Position numbers and translations under genes: made by a program
Source of the DNA: JBMOGA01 sp049318625
GTDB lineage: Bacteria > Pseudomonadota > Alphaproteobacteria > Rhizobiales > Hyphomicrobiaceae
Length of the DNA: 16,743 bases
Reading direction: 5' to 3'
Assembly: GCA_049318625.1 (NCBI GenBank)
Contig: JBMOGA010000074.1
Span: 1 to 16,743 of the forward strand
The notes under the pieces: model-generated
Database searches by the model: none
Told to the model about the DNA's origin: nothing
Seen by the model: the letters and a program-made list of their open reading frames with translations, nothing else
Shown: piece after piece, positions 1-7,869 of the stretch
Position numbering within the stretch: position 1 is the first letter of the stretch
Layout: the number at the start of each line of letters is the position of its first letter

Positions 1-1705
1 CGCCGAGCAGCATCTCGTTGTGGGCCTTGCCCGACGGGATCATCGGGAAGCAGTTGGCGAGATTGGCGACCCGGCAGTCGAACAGCACCGGCTTCGTCGC
101 CCTGAGCATCTCCTGTATGGCGTCGTCGAGCTCATCGGGCTTCTCGCACCTCAGGCCGATGCCGCCGTAGGCATCCGCCAGCTTGACGAAGTCCGGCAGC
201 GACTCCGTGTAGCTTTCCGAGAGCCGGTTGCCGTGCAGCAGTTGCTGCCACTGCCGGACCATGCCCATGTACTGGTTGTTCAGGATCATGATCTTGACCG
301 GTGCATGATACTGGACCGCCGTCGACATCTCCTGGATGTTCATCAGGATCGACGCATCGCCCGACACGCAGATCACGTCCGATTTGGGATGGGCGAGCTG
401 CACGCCGATGGCCGCCGGGAGACCGTAACCCATCGTGCCGAGACCGCCCGACGTCATCCACCGGTTCGGGTCCTCGAAGGCGAGGAATTGCGCGGCCCAC
501 ATCTGGTGCTGACCAACGTCGGTGGTGATGAAGACGTCGCGATCTTTGGTCGCCGCGTGCAACCGCTCCAGCGCGTACTGCGGCATGATGAAGTCGCGCG
601 AGGCCTTGTAGGCCAGCGATTTCTTGCCCCGCCACTGCTCGATCTGCTTCCACCAGCCCTTGAGCGCCGCCTTGTCCACCTGCGGCGCGCGCGCCCGCCA
701 CACCCGGATGATGTCCTCGAGCACATAGCCGCAATCGCCGATGATGGGCACGTCGGCGCGCACGTTCTTGTTGATCGACGACGGATCGATATCGATGTGG
801 ATCTTGCGCGAGTCCGGCGAGAACGCGTCGAGGCGGCCGGTGATGCGATCGTCGAAACGCGCGCCGACGTTGATCATCACATCGCAGTCGTGCATCACCA
901 TGTTCGACTCGTACGTCCCGTGCATGCCGAGCATGCCGAGCCATTGCTTGTCGGACGCCGGGTAGGCGCCGAGCCCCATCAGCGTCGAGGTGATCGGGAA
1001 GCCGGTGAGCCGCACCAGCTCGCGCAGCAGCTGCGACGCCTTGGGACCCGAGTTGATGACGCCGCCGCCCGTGTAGAACACCGGCCGCTTGGCGTTCGCC
1101 ATCAGCTCCACCGCCTCGCGGATGGCCGGCTGGTCGGGCTTCAGCTTCGGCCGGTAGGTCTTGTGCTGAATGTTGCCGGGTCCGATGTAGGCACCGGTCG
1201 CGAACTGCACGTCTTTGGGAATGTCCACCACCACCGGCCCCGGCCGGCCGGTGCGGGCGACGTAGAAGGCCTCGTGCATCACGCGGGCGAGGTCGTTGAC
1301 GTTCTTCACCAAGTAGTTGTGCTTGGTGCAGGAGCGCGTGATTCCGACCGTGTCGCACTCCTGGAAGGCGTCGGAGCCGATCAGATGCGTCGGCACCTGG
1401 CCGGTCAGGCAGACCACCGGGATCGAGTCCATCAGCGCGTCGGTGAGCCCCGTCACCGCGTTGGTCGCGCCGGGGCCCGACGTCACCAGCACCACGCCGA
1501 CCTTGCCGGTCGACCGGGCGTAGCCTTCGGCCGCATGCACGGCGCCACCCTCCTGGCGGACCAGGATGTGGCGCACTTTGTCCTGCTGGAAGATCTCGTC
1601 GTAGATCGGCAGCACCGCACCGCCCGGATAACCGAAGACGATCTCCACCCCCTGATCCTGGAGTGCCTTGATCACGATCTCGGCGCCCGACATCGCCCGT
1701 GCCAT
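1..1705 (-). CDS. ilvB: Acetolactate synthase large subunit, 3'-truncated by window edge
   Basis: The enzyme is thiamine-diphosphate dependent. It condenses two pyruvates to acetolactate, or pyruvate with 2-oxobutyrate, in branched-chain amino acid synthesis, and acts with a small regulatory subunit (IlvH) expected just beyond the left edge. 568 codons are visible and only about 20 residues should be missing. The N-terminal ThDP-binding domain reads GAEIVIKALQDQGVEIVFGYPGG, with the catalytic Glu in VRQEGGAVHAAEGYARSTGK. The C-terminal ThDP/metal motif is GDASILMNIQEM followed by NNQYMGMVRQWQ. I chose ATG 1705 because GGGAG lies 7 nt upstream of it. In-frame ATGs at 1744 and 1693 lack such a site, and 1744 lies inside a terminator-like hairpin. 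The gene follows miaA on the same strand. The product could equally be called IlvI; the family assignment is very secure. Confidence 0.97.
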   Translation of the reverse strand, partial: MARAMSGAEIVIKALQDQGVEIVFGYPGGAVLPIYDEIFQQDKVRHILVRQEGGAVHAAEGYARSTGKVGVVLVTSGPGATNAVTGLTDALMDSIPVVCLTGQVPTHLIGSDAFQECDTVGITRSCTKHNYLVKNVNDLARVMHEAFYVARTGRPGPVVVDIPKDVQFATGAYIGPGNIQHKTYRPKLKPDQPAIREAVELMANAKRPVFYTGGGVINSGPKASQLLRELVRLTGFPITSTLMGLGAYPASDKQWLGMLGMHGTYESNMVMHDCDVMINVGARFDDRITGRLDAFSPDSRKIHIDIDPSSINKNVRADVPIIGDCGYVLEDIIRVWRARAPQVDKAALKGWWKQIEQWRGKKSLAYKASRDFIMPQYALERLHAATKDRDVFITTDVGQHQMWAAQFLAFEDPNRWMTSGGLGTMGYGLPAAIGVQLAHPKSDVICVSGDASILMNIQEMSTAVQYHAPVKIMILNNQYMGMVRQWQQLLHGNRLSESYTESLPDFVKLADAYGGIGLRCEKPDELDDAIQEMLRATKPVLFDCRVANLANCFPMIPSGKAHNEMLLG

Positions 1706-1725
1706 TGCCCGTCTCCCATCGACCC

Positions 1726-1762
1726 AAAAAATCGCCCGCGACATGCCACGCACGTCGGCGGG
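1726..1762 (-). terminator. Terminator-like hairpin in the miaA-ilvB gap (possible attenuator)
   Basis: Read on the minus strand, arm CCCGCCGAC (1762-1754) pairs with GTCGCGGG (1742-1735), with one bulged C and an 11-nt loop. CGATTTTTT follows, ending at 1726. This is the shape of an intrinsic terminator. It sits between the miaA stop and the ilvB ribosome-binding site, so it could terminate miaA transcripts or attenuate ilvB. Its function is inferred. Confidence 0.55.
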
Positions 1763-1766
1763 TCCG

Positions 1767-1784
1767 GTCCGGCCGGTGCCGGAC
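1767..1784 (-). promoter_or_regulatory. Perfect 7-bp hairpin upstream of the ilvB terminator-like hairpin
   Basis: On the minus strand GTCCGGC (1784-1778) and GCCGGAC (1773-1767) form a perfect stem with loop ACCG. It lies 4 nt upstream of the terminator-like hairpin. The two may be successive elements of an ilvB leader RNA. The pairing is seen in the sequence; the regulatory role is inference. Confidence 0.4.
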
Positions 1785-1790
1785 GGGATC

Positions 1791-1819
1791 GAGCTAGGCT
1801 GGACCGCCGGAAACGTCAA
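1791..1819 (-). promoter_or_regulatory. Candidate ilvB promoter inside the miaA 3' end
   Basis: On the minus strand TTGACG (1819-1814) is followed after exactly 17 nt by TAGCTC (1796-1791), the latter overlapping the miaA stop codon. A second TTGACA stands just upstream at 1831-1826. The surrounding 1815-1890 stretch is AT-rich compared with the rest of the window. Transcription from this site would start near 1784, right at the first leader hairpin. The -10 match is weak, so this is tentative. Confidence 0.3.
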
Positions 1820-2747
1820 CCCCCTTGTCAATTAAATTGCTGGAAATATAGACATGACGTTTCATTTGTTGCTCTGAAATCCAATTCCAGGACATCATGT
1901 GTCCGCGTAGCCAGGTCATCTGCCGCTTGACGTAGCGCCGCGTATCGCTCTGGCCCGCTGCGACAGCCGTCGCGTGGTCGATCGCGCCGGCCAGCAAGCG
2001 CACCAGCGGCGGCACCCCGACCGCCCGCAGCACCGGCAGCGTCGGATCGAGACCGAACCGCACCAGCGCCGCCACCTCCTCGACCGCGCCGCCGGCCACC
2101 ATGGCGGCGAACCGCGCCTCGACGCGCGCCAGAATGACCTCCCGGGGCGGCGCCAGCACCAGCCGCACCGTTGCCGCCTCCCGCAGCACCGGCTCGCCGC
2201 GCACGCGCTGCCAGTCCGCGAGCGAGCGTCCCGTCGATTCGAGCACCTCCAGCGCCCGCACGATCCGCTGGGTGTCGCCGGGCGCGAGCCGGGCCGCCAT
2301 CGTCGCATCGCGACCGGCGAGCACACCGTGCAGGGCGGCCGCACCGCTCGTCGCCGCAGCCGCGCGCCAGTGTGCCCGTACCGCCGGATCGACCGGCGGC
2401 AGCGGCGCAAGCCCCTCGAGCAGCGCCTTGAAATAAAGCCCGGTACCGCCGACCACGATCGGAACCCGCCCGTCCGCCTGCGCGGCCATGATCGCGCAGG
2501 CCGCCTCCCGCACATACCGCCCCGCCGAATAGGGTTCGGTGGCCGGCACATGACCATAGAGACGGTGTGGCGCGCGCGCCTCGTCCGACGGGGCCGGTCG
2601 TGCTGTCAGAATGCGGAGATCGCGGTAGACCTGCATGCTGTCGGCGTTGATGACGGTCCCGCCGAACCGCTCGGCCAGCGCGACCGCCAACGCGGACTTG
2701 CCGCTGGCGGTCGGACCTGCGATGAGGATGGCGTGCGGCGTTCCCAT
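1794..2747 (-). CDS. miaA: tRNA dimethylallyltransferase MiaA
   Basis: MiaA transfers a dimethylallyl group to N6 of A37 in tRNAs reading UNN codons. The 317-residue protein shows the P-loop GPTASGKS at 11-18, the DSMQVYRD motif, GGTGLYFKALLEGLAPLPP, and the C-terminal tRNA-contact motif RRYVKRQMTWLRG. After that motif comes a tail of about 35 residues encoded by unusually AT-rich DNA, which may host the downstream ilvB promoter. The ATG start at 2747 lies 63 nt from the divergent serB start, and the P-loop falls at the expected distance from it. Length is normal for the family. Order miaA then acetolactate synthase, with serB divergent, is common in alphaproteobacteria (established from general knowledge, not checked here). 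Confidence 0.96.
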   Translation of the reverse strand: MGTPHAILIAGPTASGKSALAVALAERFGGTVINADSMQVYRDLRILTARPAPSDEARAPHRLYGHVPATEPYSAGRYVREAACAIMAAQADGRVPIVVGGTGLYFKALLEGLAPLPPVDPAVRAHWRAAAATSGAAALHGVLAGRDATMAARLAPGDTQRIVRALEVLESTGRSLADWQRVRGEPVLREAATVRLVLAPPREVILARVEARFAAMVAGGAVEEVAALVRFGLDPTLPVLRAVGVPPLVRLLAGAIDHATAVAAGQSDTRRYVKRQMTWLRGHMMSWNWISEQQMKRHVYISSNLIDKGVDVSGGPA

Positions 2748-2810
2748 ATCCCGCTGCTAGCAGACTGACGCGCGCTTCGCGACCCCACCGAGCGCAAGAG
2801 GTTTCACGCC

Positions 2811-3725
2811 GTGCCGATCTACGCGCTCGTTCTGACCAGCCCGCCGGACGTTCCGTCGCTCAGCGCACTGGCGGTCGAGCGTGCCGGATCGTTCATCCCG
2901 GAGGAACTGCGGCGCTCGCAGTCGTGGCTCTCGCCCGGCGAGGCCTGGCAGGCCGAGTTCGTCACCAACGAGATCGAGACGGCCTCCAACCTCAAGAGCG
3001 CCATCGCCGGCGAATTGAACGGCCTGACGATCGACATCAATATTCTGGCCGGTGATGCGGCGGCACGGCGCAAGAAGCTACTGCTGGCCGACATGGATTC
3101 GACCATCATCCGCCAGGAATGCATCGACGAGATCGCCGACTTCGCCGGCGTCAAGGACATCGTCTCGGCAATCACCGAGCGGGCCATGCGCGGCGAACTC
3201 GACTTCGCCGGGGCCTTGCGCGAGCGCGTGGCCCTGTTGCGCGGCCTGCCGGTCGGCGACCTCCAGCGGGTCGTCGATGAGCGCCTGCAGCTGATGCCCG
3301 GCGCCCGCACGCTGGTAGCCACCATGCGGGCCAACGGCGCCTATTGCGCCCTGGTGTCCGGCGGGTTCACCTACTTCACGAGCCGCATCGCCGAGATCGT
3401 CGGCTTCAACAACAACTTCGCGAACGCCTTGGAGATAGCCGACGGCCGTTTGACCGGGCGGGTCATCGAGCCGATCCTCGGCCGCGAGGCCAAGTTGGCA
3501 GCCCTCACCGCGCTGATCGAGGAGCGCGGCGTGACGGGCCCGGAAACTCTGGCGGTCGGCGACGGCGCCAACGATCTGGCCATGGTCAAGGCCGCCGGCC
3601 TCGGCGTCGCCTATCGGGCCAAACCTCTGGTGGCGGCGGAGGCCGACGCCTCGATCGTTCATGGAGATCTGACCGCGCTGCTCTACCTGCAGGGCTATCG
3701 TCGCGAAGAGTTTATCGCCGCCTGA
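2811..3725 (+). CDS. serB: Phosphoserine phosphatase SerB
   Basis: SerB hydrolyses O-phosphoserine to serine, the last step of the phosphorylated serine pathway, in the cytoplasm. The 304-residue protein is a HAD-superfamily phosphatase. The nucleophile motif DMDST lies at 94-98 (Asp94 nucleophile, Asp96 acid/base), motif II is LVSGGFTYF near 181-189, and the Mg-binding motif GDGANDL lies at 250-256. The first 85 residues form the small N-terminal domain usual in this family. The GTG start is supported by AAGAGG at 2796-2801, 9 nt upstream. The gene is divergent from miaA and ends 6 nt before the end of a convergent membrane-protein gene. No terminator fits in that gap. Confidence 0.97.
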   Translation: MPIYALVLTSPPDVPSLSALAVERAGSFIPEELRRSQSWLSPGEAWQAEFVTNEIETASNLKSAIAGELNGLTIDINILAGDAAARRKKLLLADMDSTIIRQECIDEIADFAGVKDIVSAITERAMRGELDFAGALRERVALLRGLPVGDLQRVVDERLQLMPGARTLVATMRANGAYCALVSGGFTYFTSRIAEIVGFNNNFANALEIADGRLTGRVIEPILGREAKLAALTALIEERGVTGPETLAVGDGANDLAMVKAAGLGVAYRAKPLVAAEADASIVHGDLTALLYLQGYRREEFIAA

Positions 3726-3731
3726 GTGGCC

Positions 3732-4352
3732 CTAGGAGCGCCGCACCGACGACAGCAGCCGCGCCACGACCTCCCGAACGCGGGCACCAGCCTCGGCGAC
3801 CCGCGCCCGCACGGCGGCCCCATAACGCGCCCACACCCGCTGCGCGATCCGCGCGACCCGCGCTTTCACGATCCGCCCGACCCGCCACGCCCACGTCGCA
3901 CGGATGCGCGCGAACAGCGCCTCCTGCCACGGAACGATCAGGTTGTAGGCCCACGCGAACCACGGGATCGTCATCAGCTTCGGGCGGGTGATGACGAACA
4001 CGCGCGCGACGAACGCCGTGCCGACGAGCTTGGCCGCGACGATCAGCAGGGCCGCCGAAACCAAGCGCCCGTCGGCGATCAGCCACAGCCCCAGCAGCTT
4101 GACGGGGAACAGAACGACCGGCGGCGCCCCGAATACGGCGAGCGCGCCATAGGCCGGCAGGCTTTCGAGCCATGCCTCGAAGCGCGCCCAGAACGCGAAG
4201 TGCCGGAGCCGCGCCACCAGGTCGGCGAGTGGCCGCCAGCCCCACTCCTCGAACAGCAGGATCAGCGCGAGCAGCAGCTCGACCACGCCGATGGCCGCGC
4301 GACGCACCGCGCGCGCAACCCCGATCAGCCATGGCCAGACGTTCTGCTTCAT
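3732..4352 (-). CDS. Conserved hypothetical membrane protein
   Basis: No function can be assigned. The 206-residue product has three hydrophobic stretches, at about 19-34, 66-93 and 97-121, and a conserved-looking centre (FEEWGWRPLADL, FGAPPVVLFPVKLLGLWLI, VFVITRPKLMTIPWFAWAY). It resembles small uncharacterised transmembrane proteins often found in alpha- and betaproteobacteria. From about residue 145 the tail is Arg/Ala-rich and would form long amphipathic basic helices. The ATG at 4352 has no strong Shine-Dalgarno sequence. The gene lies downstream of the Atm1-like transporter on the same strand, 61 nt away, so the two may be co-transcribed. It converges on serB. Coding status is supported by codon-consistent hydrophobic periodicity in this frame. 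Confidence 0.8.
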   Translation of the reverse strand: MKQNVWPWLIGVARAVRRAAIGVVELLLALILLFEEWGWRPLADLVARLRHFAFWARFEAWLESLPAYGALAVFGAPPVVLFPVKLLGLWLIADGRLVSAALLIVAAKLVGTAFVARVFVITRPKLMTIPWFAWAYNLIVPWQEALFARIRATWAWRVGRIVKARVARIAQRVWARYGAAVRARVAEAGARVREVVARLLSSVRRS

Positions 4353-4389
4353 GACGGCACATTATCATGCCGGTGATTAAGGGATCGAA

Positions 4390-4403
4390 AGCGCCGCAGC
4401 GCT
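4390..4403 (-). terminator. Weak hairpin after the Atm1-like transporter gene
   Basis: On the minus strand AGCGC-TGCG-GCGCT forms a short 5-bp stem 10 nt past the transporter stop, followed by TTCGATCCCTTAAT. The stem is short and the downstream tract only modestly T-rich, so termination here would be partial at best. Confidence 0.25.
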
Positions 4404-4413
4404 GCCGCCGCGC

Positions 4414-6363
4414 TCAGCTCCGCCGTGGCGCACCCTGCAGATCCGCCGGCCGCAACGCGCCGGCCCGCTCGGCCTCCTCCAGCGCCAGTGCCAGTTCCTC
4501 GCGCGCCTTCTCGGCCGCCCGCTGCCGGTTCCAAAGGCTGGCGTAGAGGCCATCCTTCGCCAGCAGTTCCGCGTGGGTGCCCTGCTCCACCAGCCGCCCC
4601 CGCTCCAGCACGATGATGTTGTCGGCGTGCACGATGGTCGACAGCCGGTGGGCGATGACCAGCGTCGTACGGTCCTTGGCCACCCGGTCGAGCGAATCCT
4701 GGATTTCCTTCTCCGTGTGGCTGTCGAGAGCGCTGGTCGCCTCGTCCAGCATCAGGATCGGCGGCGTCTTGAGGATGGTCCGTGCGATGGCGACCCGCTG
4801 CTTCTCGCCGCCCGAGAGCTTGAGGCCGCGTTCGCCCACCATCGTCTTGTAGCCCTGCGGCAGCGTTTCGATGAAATCGTGGATCTGGGCGAGGCGGGCC
4901 GCCTCGAAGACCTCGGCCTCGCTCGCGTCCGGCCGCCCGTAACGGATGTTGTAGTAGATCGTATCGTTGAACAGCACGGTGTCCTGCGGCACCACGCCGA
5001 TCGCCGACCGGAGCGACTTCTGCGTGACGTCACGGATGTCCTGGCCGTCGATCGTCACCCGTCCGCCCTGGATGTCGTAGAAGCGGAACAGGATCCGGCT
5101 GATCGTCGATTTTCCGGCCCCCGAAGGTCCGACGATCGCGACCATCTTGCCGGCCGGCACTTCGAACGACACGTCCTTCAGAATCTGCCGCTCGGGATCG
5201 TAGGAGAACGACACGCCCTCGAAGCGGATCGTGCCCTGCGCGATCGCCAGAGGCTTGGCGCCGGGGCTGTCCTCGATCTCCGGATTCTCGCCGAGCAGCG
5301 AGAACATGGTCTCGAGGTCGACGAGGCCCTGTTTGATCTCGCGATAGACCATGCCCATGAAGTTCAGCGGCATGTAGAGCTGGATCAGCACCGCGTTGAT
5401 CATCACGAAGTCGCCGACCGTGTGCCGCCCGTCGATCACGCCCGCCGCCGCGTAAAGCATGGCGACAGTCATCCCGATCGAGAACACGAACGCCTGGCCG
5501 GAATTCAGAACGCCCAGCGAATGGTAGGTCTTGACCGCCGCCTGTTCGTAGCGCGCCATCGCCCCGTCGAACCGGCGTGCTTCCATCTCTTCGTTGCCGA
5601 AGTATTTGACCGTCTCGAAATTCAAGAGGCTGTCGATGGCCTTGGTGTTGGCCTCGGTATCGCTGTCGTTCATCTCGCGGCGGATCGAGATGCGCCACTC
5701 GCTCGCGACGAACGTGAACCAGAGATACGCGGCGACCGTCACCAGCACGATGACCACGTATACCCAGTTGAAATAGTACATCATCAGAACGCAGATGAGC
5801 GCCAGCTCGATCGCCGTCGGCACAACGTTGAGAATGCCCATGCGGATGATGAGCTCGATACCGCGCGTGCCGCGCTCGATCACGCGCGACAGACCGCCCG
5901 TGCGCCGCTCGAGATGGAAACGCAGCGACAGCCGGTGCAAATGGCGGAACGTCCGCGTGTTGAGTTCGCGCACCGCGTTCTGGCCGACTTTGGTGAAGAA
6001 CAGGTCGCGCACCTGGTTCAGCACCATCATGAGCACGCGGCCGATGCCGTAGGCCAGAATGAGCGCTGCCGCCGTGAAGCCGAGCCCCTGCACCACCGCC
6101 GCCGCGCCCGCCACCGGCTGATGGGCCGTCAGCCAGTCGGTCGCCTCCTTGAAGAAGATCGGCACCGCCACGGTGACCAGCTTGGCGACCAGCAGCACGA
6201 CGAACGCCGCCACCACCCGAAGCCGCAGATCCGGCCGGCCGGCCGGCCACACCAGCGGCAGCAAACCGCGCAACACCGCCCAATGGTCGGCCCGGTTGGC
6301 GAGTTTCAACGGATCGGACCGGCCGCCGGACCGCGCGGTCCCTTTGGCTGCATGAACGCTCAT
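4414..6363 (-). CDS. Atm1/ABCB7-type ABC transporter (half-transporter, TMD-NBD)
   Basis: This inner-membrane exporter works as a homodimer. Bacterial Atm1 homologues export glutathione conjugates, persulfides or heavy-metal complexes (established for the family). The 649-residue protein has a transmembrane domain over about residues 30-360. It carries the Atm1 signature LRFHLERRTGGLSRVIERG and then a nucleotide-binding domain with Walker A GPSGAGKS (about 412-419), PQDTVLFNDTI, signature LSGGEKQR (about 516-523), Walker B ILMLDEATSALD (about 536-547) and the switch His in VIAHRLST. I chose ATG 6363, preceded by GGAG at 5-nt spacing. A start at 6414 would lie in the loop of the cobB terminator hairpin. 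All catalytic motifs are intact. Its place beside cobB need not mean a role in cobalamin synthesis. Confidence 0.93.
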   Translation of the reverse strand: MSVHAAKGTARSGGRSDPLKLANRADHWAVLRGLLPLVWPAGRPDLRLRVVAAFVVLLVAKLVTVAVPIFFKEATDWLTAHQPVAGAAAVVQGLGFTAAALILAYGIGRVLMMVLNQVRDLFFTKVGQNAVRELNTRTFRHLHRLSLRFHLERRTGGLSRVIERGTRGIELIIRMGILNVVPTAIELALICVLMMYYFNWVYVVIVLVTVAAYLWFTFVASEWRISIRREMNDSDTEANTKAIDSLLNFETVKYFGNEEMEARRFDGAMARYEQAAVKTYHSLGVLNSGQAFVFSIGMTVAMLYAAAGVIDGRHTVGDFVMINAVLIQLYMPLNFMGMVYREIKQGLVDLETMFSLLGENPEIEDSPGAKPLAIAQGTIRFEGVSFSYDPERQILKDVSFEVPAGKMVAIVGPSGAGKSTISRILFRFYDIQGGRVTIDGQDIRDVTQKSLRSAIGVVPQDTVLFNDTIYYNIRYGRPDASEAEVFEAARLAQIHDFIETLPQGYKTMVGERGLKLSGGEKQRVAIARTILKTPPILMLDEATSALDSHTEKEIQDSLDRVAKDRTTLVIAHRLSTIVHADNIIVLERGRLVEQGTHAELLAKDGLYASLWNRQRAAEKAREELALALEEAERAGALRPADLQGAPRRS

Positions 6364-6397
6364 GGTGGCTCCGCTGTCGGCATTCCATGAAATAGCG

Positions 6398-6427
6398 AGG
6401 CCTCCGCCGAACAACCGGCGGAGGCCT
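6398..6427 (-). terminator. Strong hairpin between cobB and the Atm1-like gene
   Basis: A perfect 12-bp inverted repeat, aggcctccgccg (6398-6409) and cggcggaggcct (6416-6427), encloses a 6-nt loop. It begins 12 nt beyond the cobB stop. Reading on the minus strand, CGCTATTTCATGG follows, which is moderately T-rich. It most likely terminates cobB transcripts. The plus-strand flank lacks a T tract. Confidence 0.7.
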
Positions 6428-6438
6428 TGTCGCGCCCT

Positions 6439-7800
6439 TCATACCCCCGATCGGGGAGCCGCGCGACTGCCGAGATCGCAGATCGCATGGAAGAAGGTGC
6501 CCGTCACCCGCTCCCGTCGCGACCCGGCCTCGGCCACCGGCATGCCCGCCGCATCGGTCACGTCGGCCAGCGGCGCGTCTGGACTGGCGACGATGCTGGA
6601 ATAATGGAACTCATGGCCGACGATGCAGCCGCCGGCGTCCCCCAGTACGCCAGCCCCCCGCAGTCGCGCCCGGCGATACCCGAGATGCAGCCGCCGGTCG
6701 GCGAACGACGTTTCGAGCCCGAGCAGTCCGGCCATGGCATGGCGCTCGCCGGCCGCATCGACCAGCCCGGCGCCGAGCACCATGTATCCGCCGCACTCGC
6801 CATGGATCGCAACGCCTCGCGCTGCCGCTCCGTGCAGCCCGGCGCGAAAACGCGCGGCCGCCGCCAGGTGGCCGGCGTGCAACTCGGGATATCCGCCGGG
6901 CAGCCAGATGGCGTCCGCCGCCGGATCGGGAGCCTCGTCGGCCAGCGGGGCGAACGGAACGATTTCGGCGCCGGCCGCCCGCCAGCCGAGCAGAACGTGC
7001 GGATAGACGAACGAGAATGCGCGATCCAGAGCGACCGCGATCCGCTGTCCAGGCGGCGCCAGCATGACGACGCCGTCGCTCGCAGCAGCGACCGGCGCGG
7101 CCGGTGCCGCCGCGAGCGCCCGCAGCGCCGCCAGATCGACGCCGACCGCCACCGCATCGGCGATCCGGTCGAGCCGCCCGTCGAGATCCGCGGTCTCACC
7201 GGCCTGGACGAGCCCGAGATGGCGCTCCGGCAACGCGAGATCGTCGCGCCGCCCCAGCACCCCGAGCACCGGCAGCCCCGAGCGCGCGAACCCCGCCCGG
7301 ACGAGCGCCTCGTGCCGCGCGCTCGCAACCCGGTTGAGAATGACGCCCGCCACCCGCACGTCGGCCCGCCAGCTCGCCAGCCCGGAGGCCACCGCCGCCG
7401 CCGTCTCCGTCTGGCCCGACACGTCGAGCACCAGCACCACCGGCCAGCCGAGCGCAGCGGCGACATCGGCCGTCGCGCCCCGCCCCCACGGCCCGTCGGC
7501 GGCGGCGCCGTCGAACAGGCCCATGACGCCCTCGGCGAGCCCCACCTCGGCACCGGCCGCCGTCGCGCCGACCAGCGCGCCGAGCCGCTCGGGTCCCATC
7601 GCCCACAAATCCAAGTTGTAGCTCGCCCGCCCCGCAGCGGCGGCATGGAATGCCGGATCAATATAGTCGGGACCGCACTTGAAGGGCTGCACCCGCACCC
7701 CCGACCGCGCCAGCGCCCGCATCAGGCCCAGCGTCACGGTCGTCTTGCCCGCGCCCGAGCGCGGTGCCGCAATCACCAGACCTGGACAGCCCGCTTTCAT
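6439..7800 (-). CDS. cobB: Hydrogenobyrinic acid a,c-diamide synthase CobB
   Basis: CobB uses ATP and glutamine to amidate the a and c side chains of hydrogenobyrinic acid, giving the substrate for cobalt chelation. The 453-residue protein has a dethiobiotin-synthetase-like N-terminal half with P-loop APRSGAGKTT at about 12-21 and the substrate motif CGPDYIDPAFH. The C-terminal class I glutaminase half carries WLPGGYPELHAGHL, the nucleophile Cys at about 336 in HGECGGYM, and later EFHYSS. I placed the start at ATG 7800 because homologues begin just before the P-loop. A GTG at 7836, preceded by AGGGGCGAG, would add 12 residues and is possible. The gene is divergent from cbiD and followed by a strong terminator. 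The product could also be named CbiA, but the aerobic context favours CobB. Confidence 0.94.
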   Translation of the reverse strand: MKAGCPGLVIAAPRSGAGKTTVTLGLMRALARSGVRVQPFKCGPDYIDPAFHAAAAGRASYNLDLWAMGPERLGALVGATAAGAEVGLAEGVMGLFDGAAADGPWGRGATADVAAALGWPVVLVLDVSGQTETAAAVASGLASWRADVRVAGVILNRVASARHEALVRAGFARSGLPVLGVLGRRDDLALPERHLGLVQAGETADLDGRLDRIADAVAVGVDLAALRALAAAPAAPVAAASDGVVMLAPPGQRIAVALDRAFSFVYPHVLLGWRAAGAEIVPFAPLADEAPDPAADAIWLPGGYPELHAGHLAAAARFRAGLHGAAARGVAIHGECGGYMVLGAGLVDAAGERHAMAGLLGLETSFADRRLHLGYRRARLRGAGVLGDAGGCIVGHEFHYSSIVASPDAPLADVTDAAGMPVAEAGSRRERVTGTFFHAICDLGSRAAPRSGV

Positions 7801-7869
7801 CGCCCGACGTGCTACCGTGTTGCCGACGCGAGCCACCTCGCCCCTGGACCCTTACGACAAGATGCCGCC

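Noticed and set aside
20..1930. 636-codon plus-strand open frame across ilvB
   Set aside because: It is antisense to a clear acetolactate synthase, rich in His, Arg and Asp as expected from complement reading of GC-rich codons, and shows no protein family motif.
6234..6247. GGCCGGCCGGCC run
   Set aside because: Simple GC-rich sequence within the coding region of the exporter (Arg-Pro-Ala-Gly-Arg segment), with no sign of function.
4573..6390. 605-codon plus-strand open frame across the ABC transporter
   Set aside because: It mirrors the third-position GC bias of the exporter gene on the other strand. Composition is full of His, Asp and Arg, with no domain recognisable.
6427..7869. Long upstream extension of the cbiD frame
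   Set aside because: It is antisense to cobB and without CbiD similarity. The CbiD hallmark starts right after GTG 7870, so the extension is a shadow.
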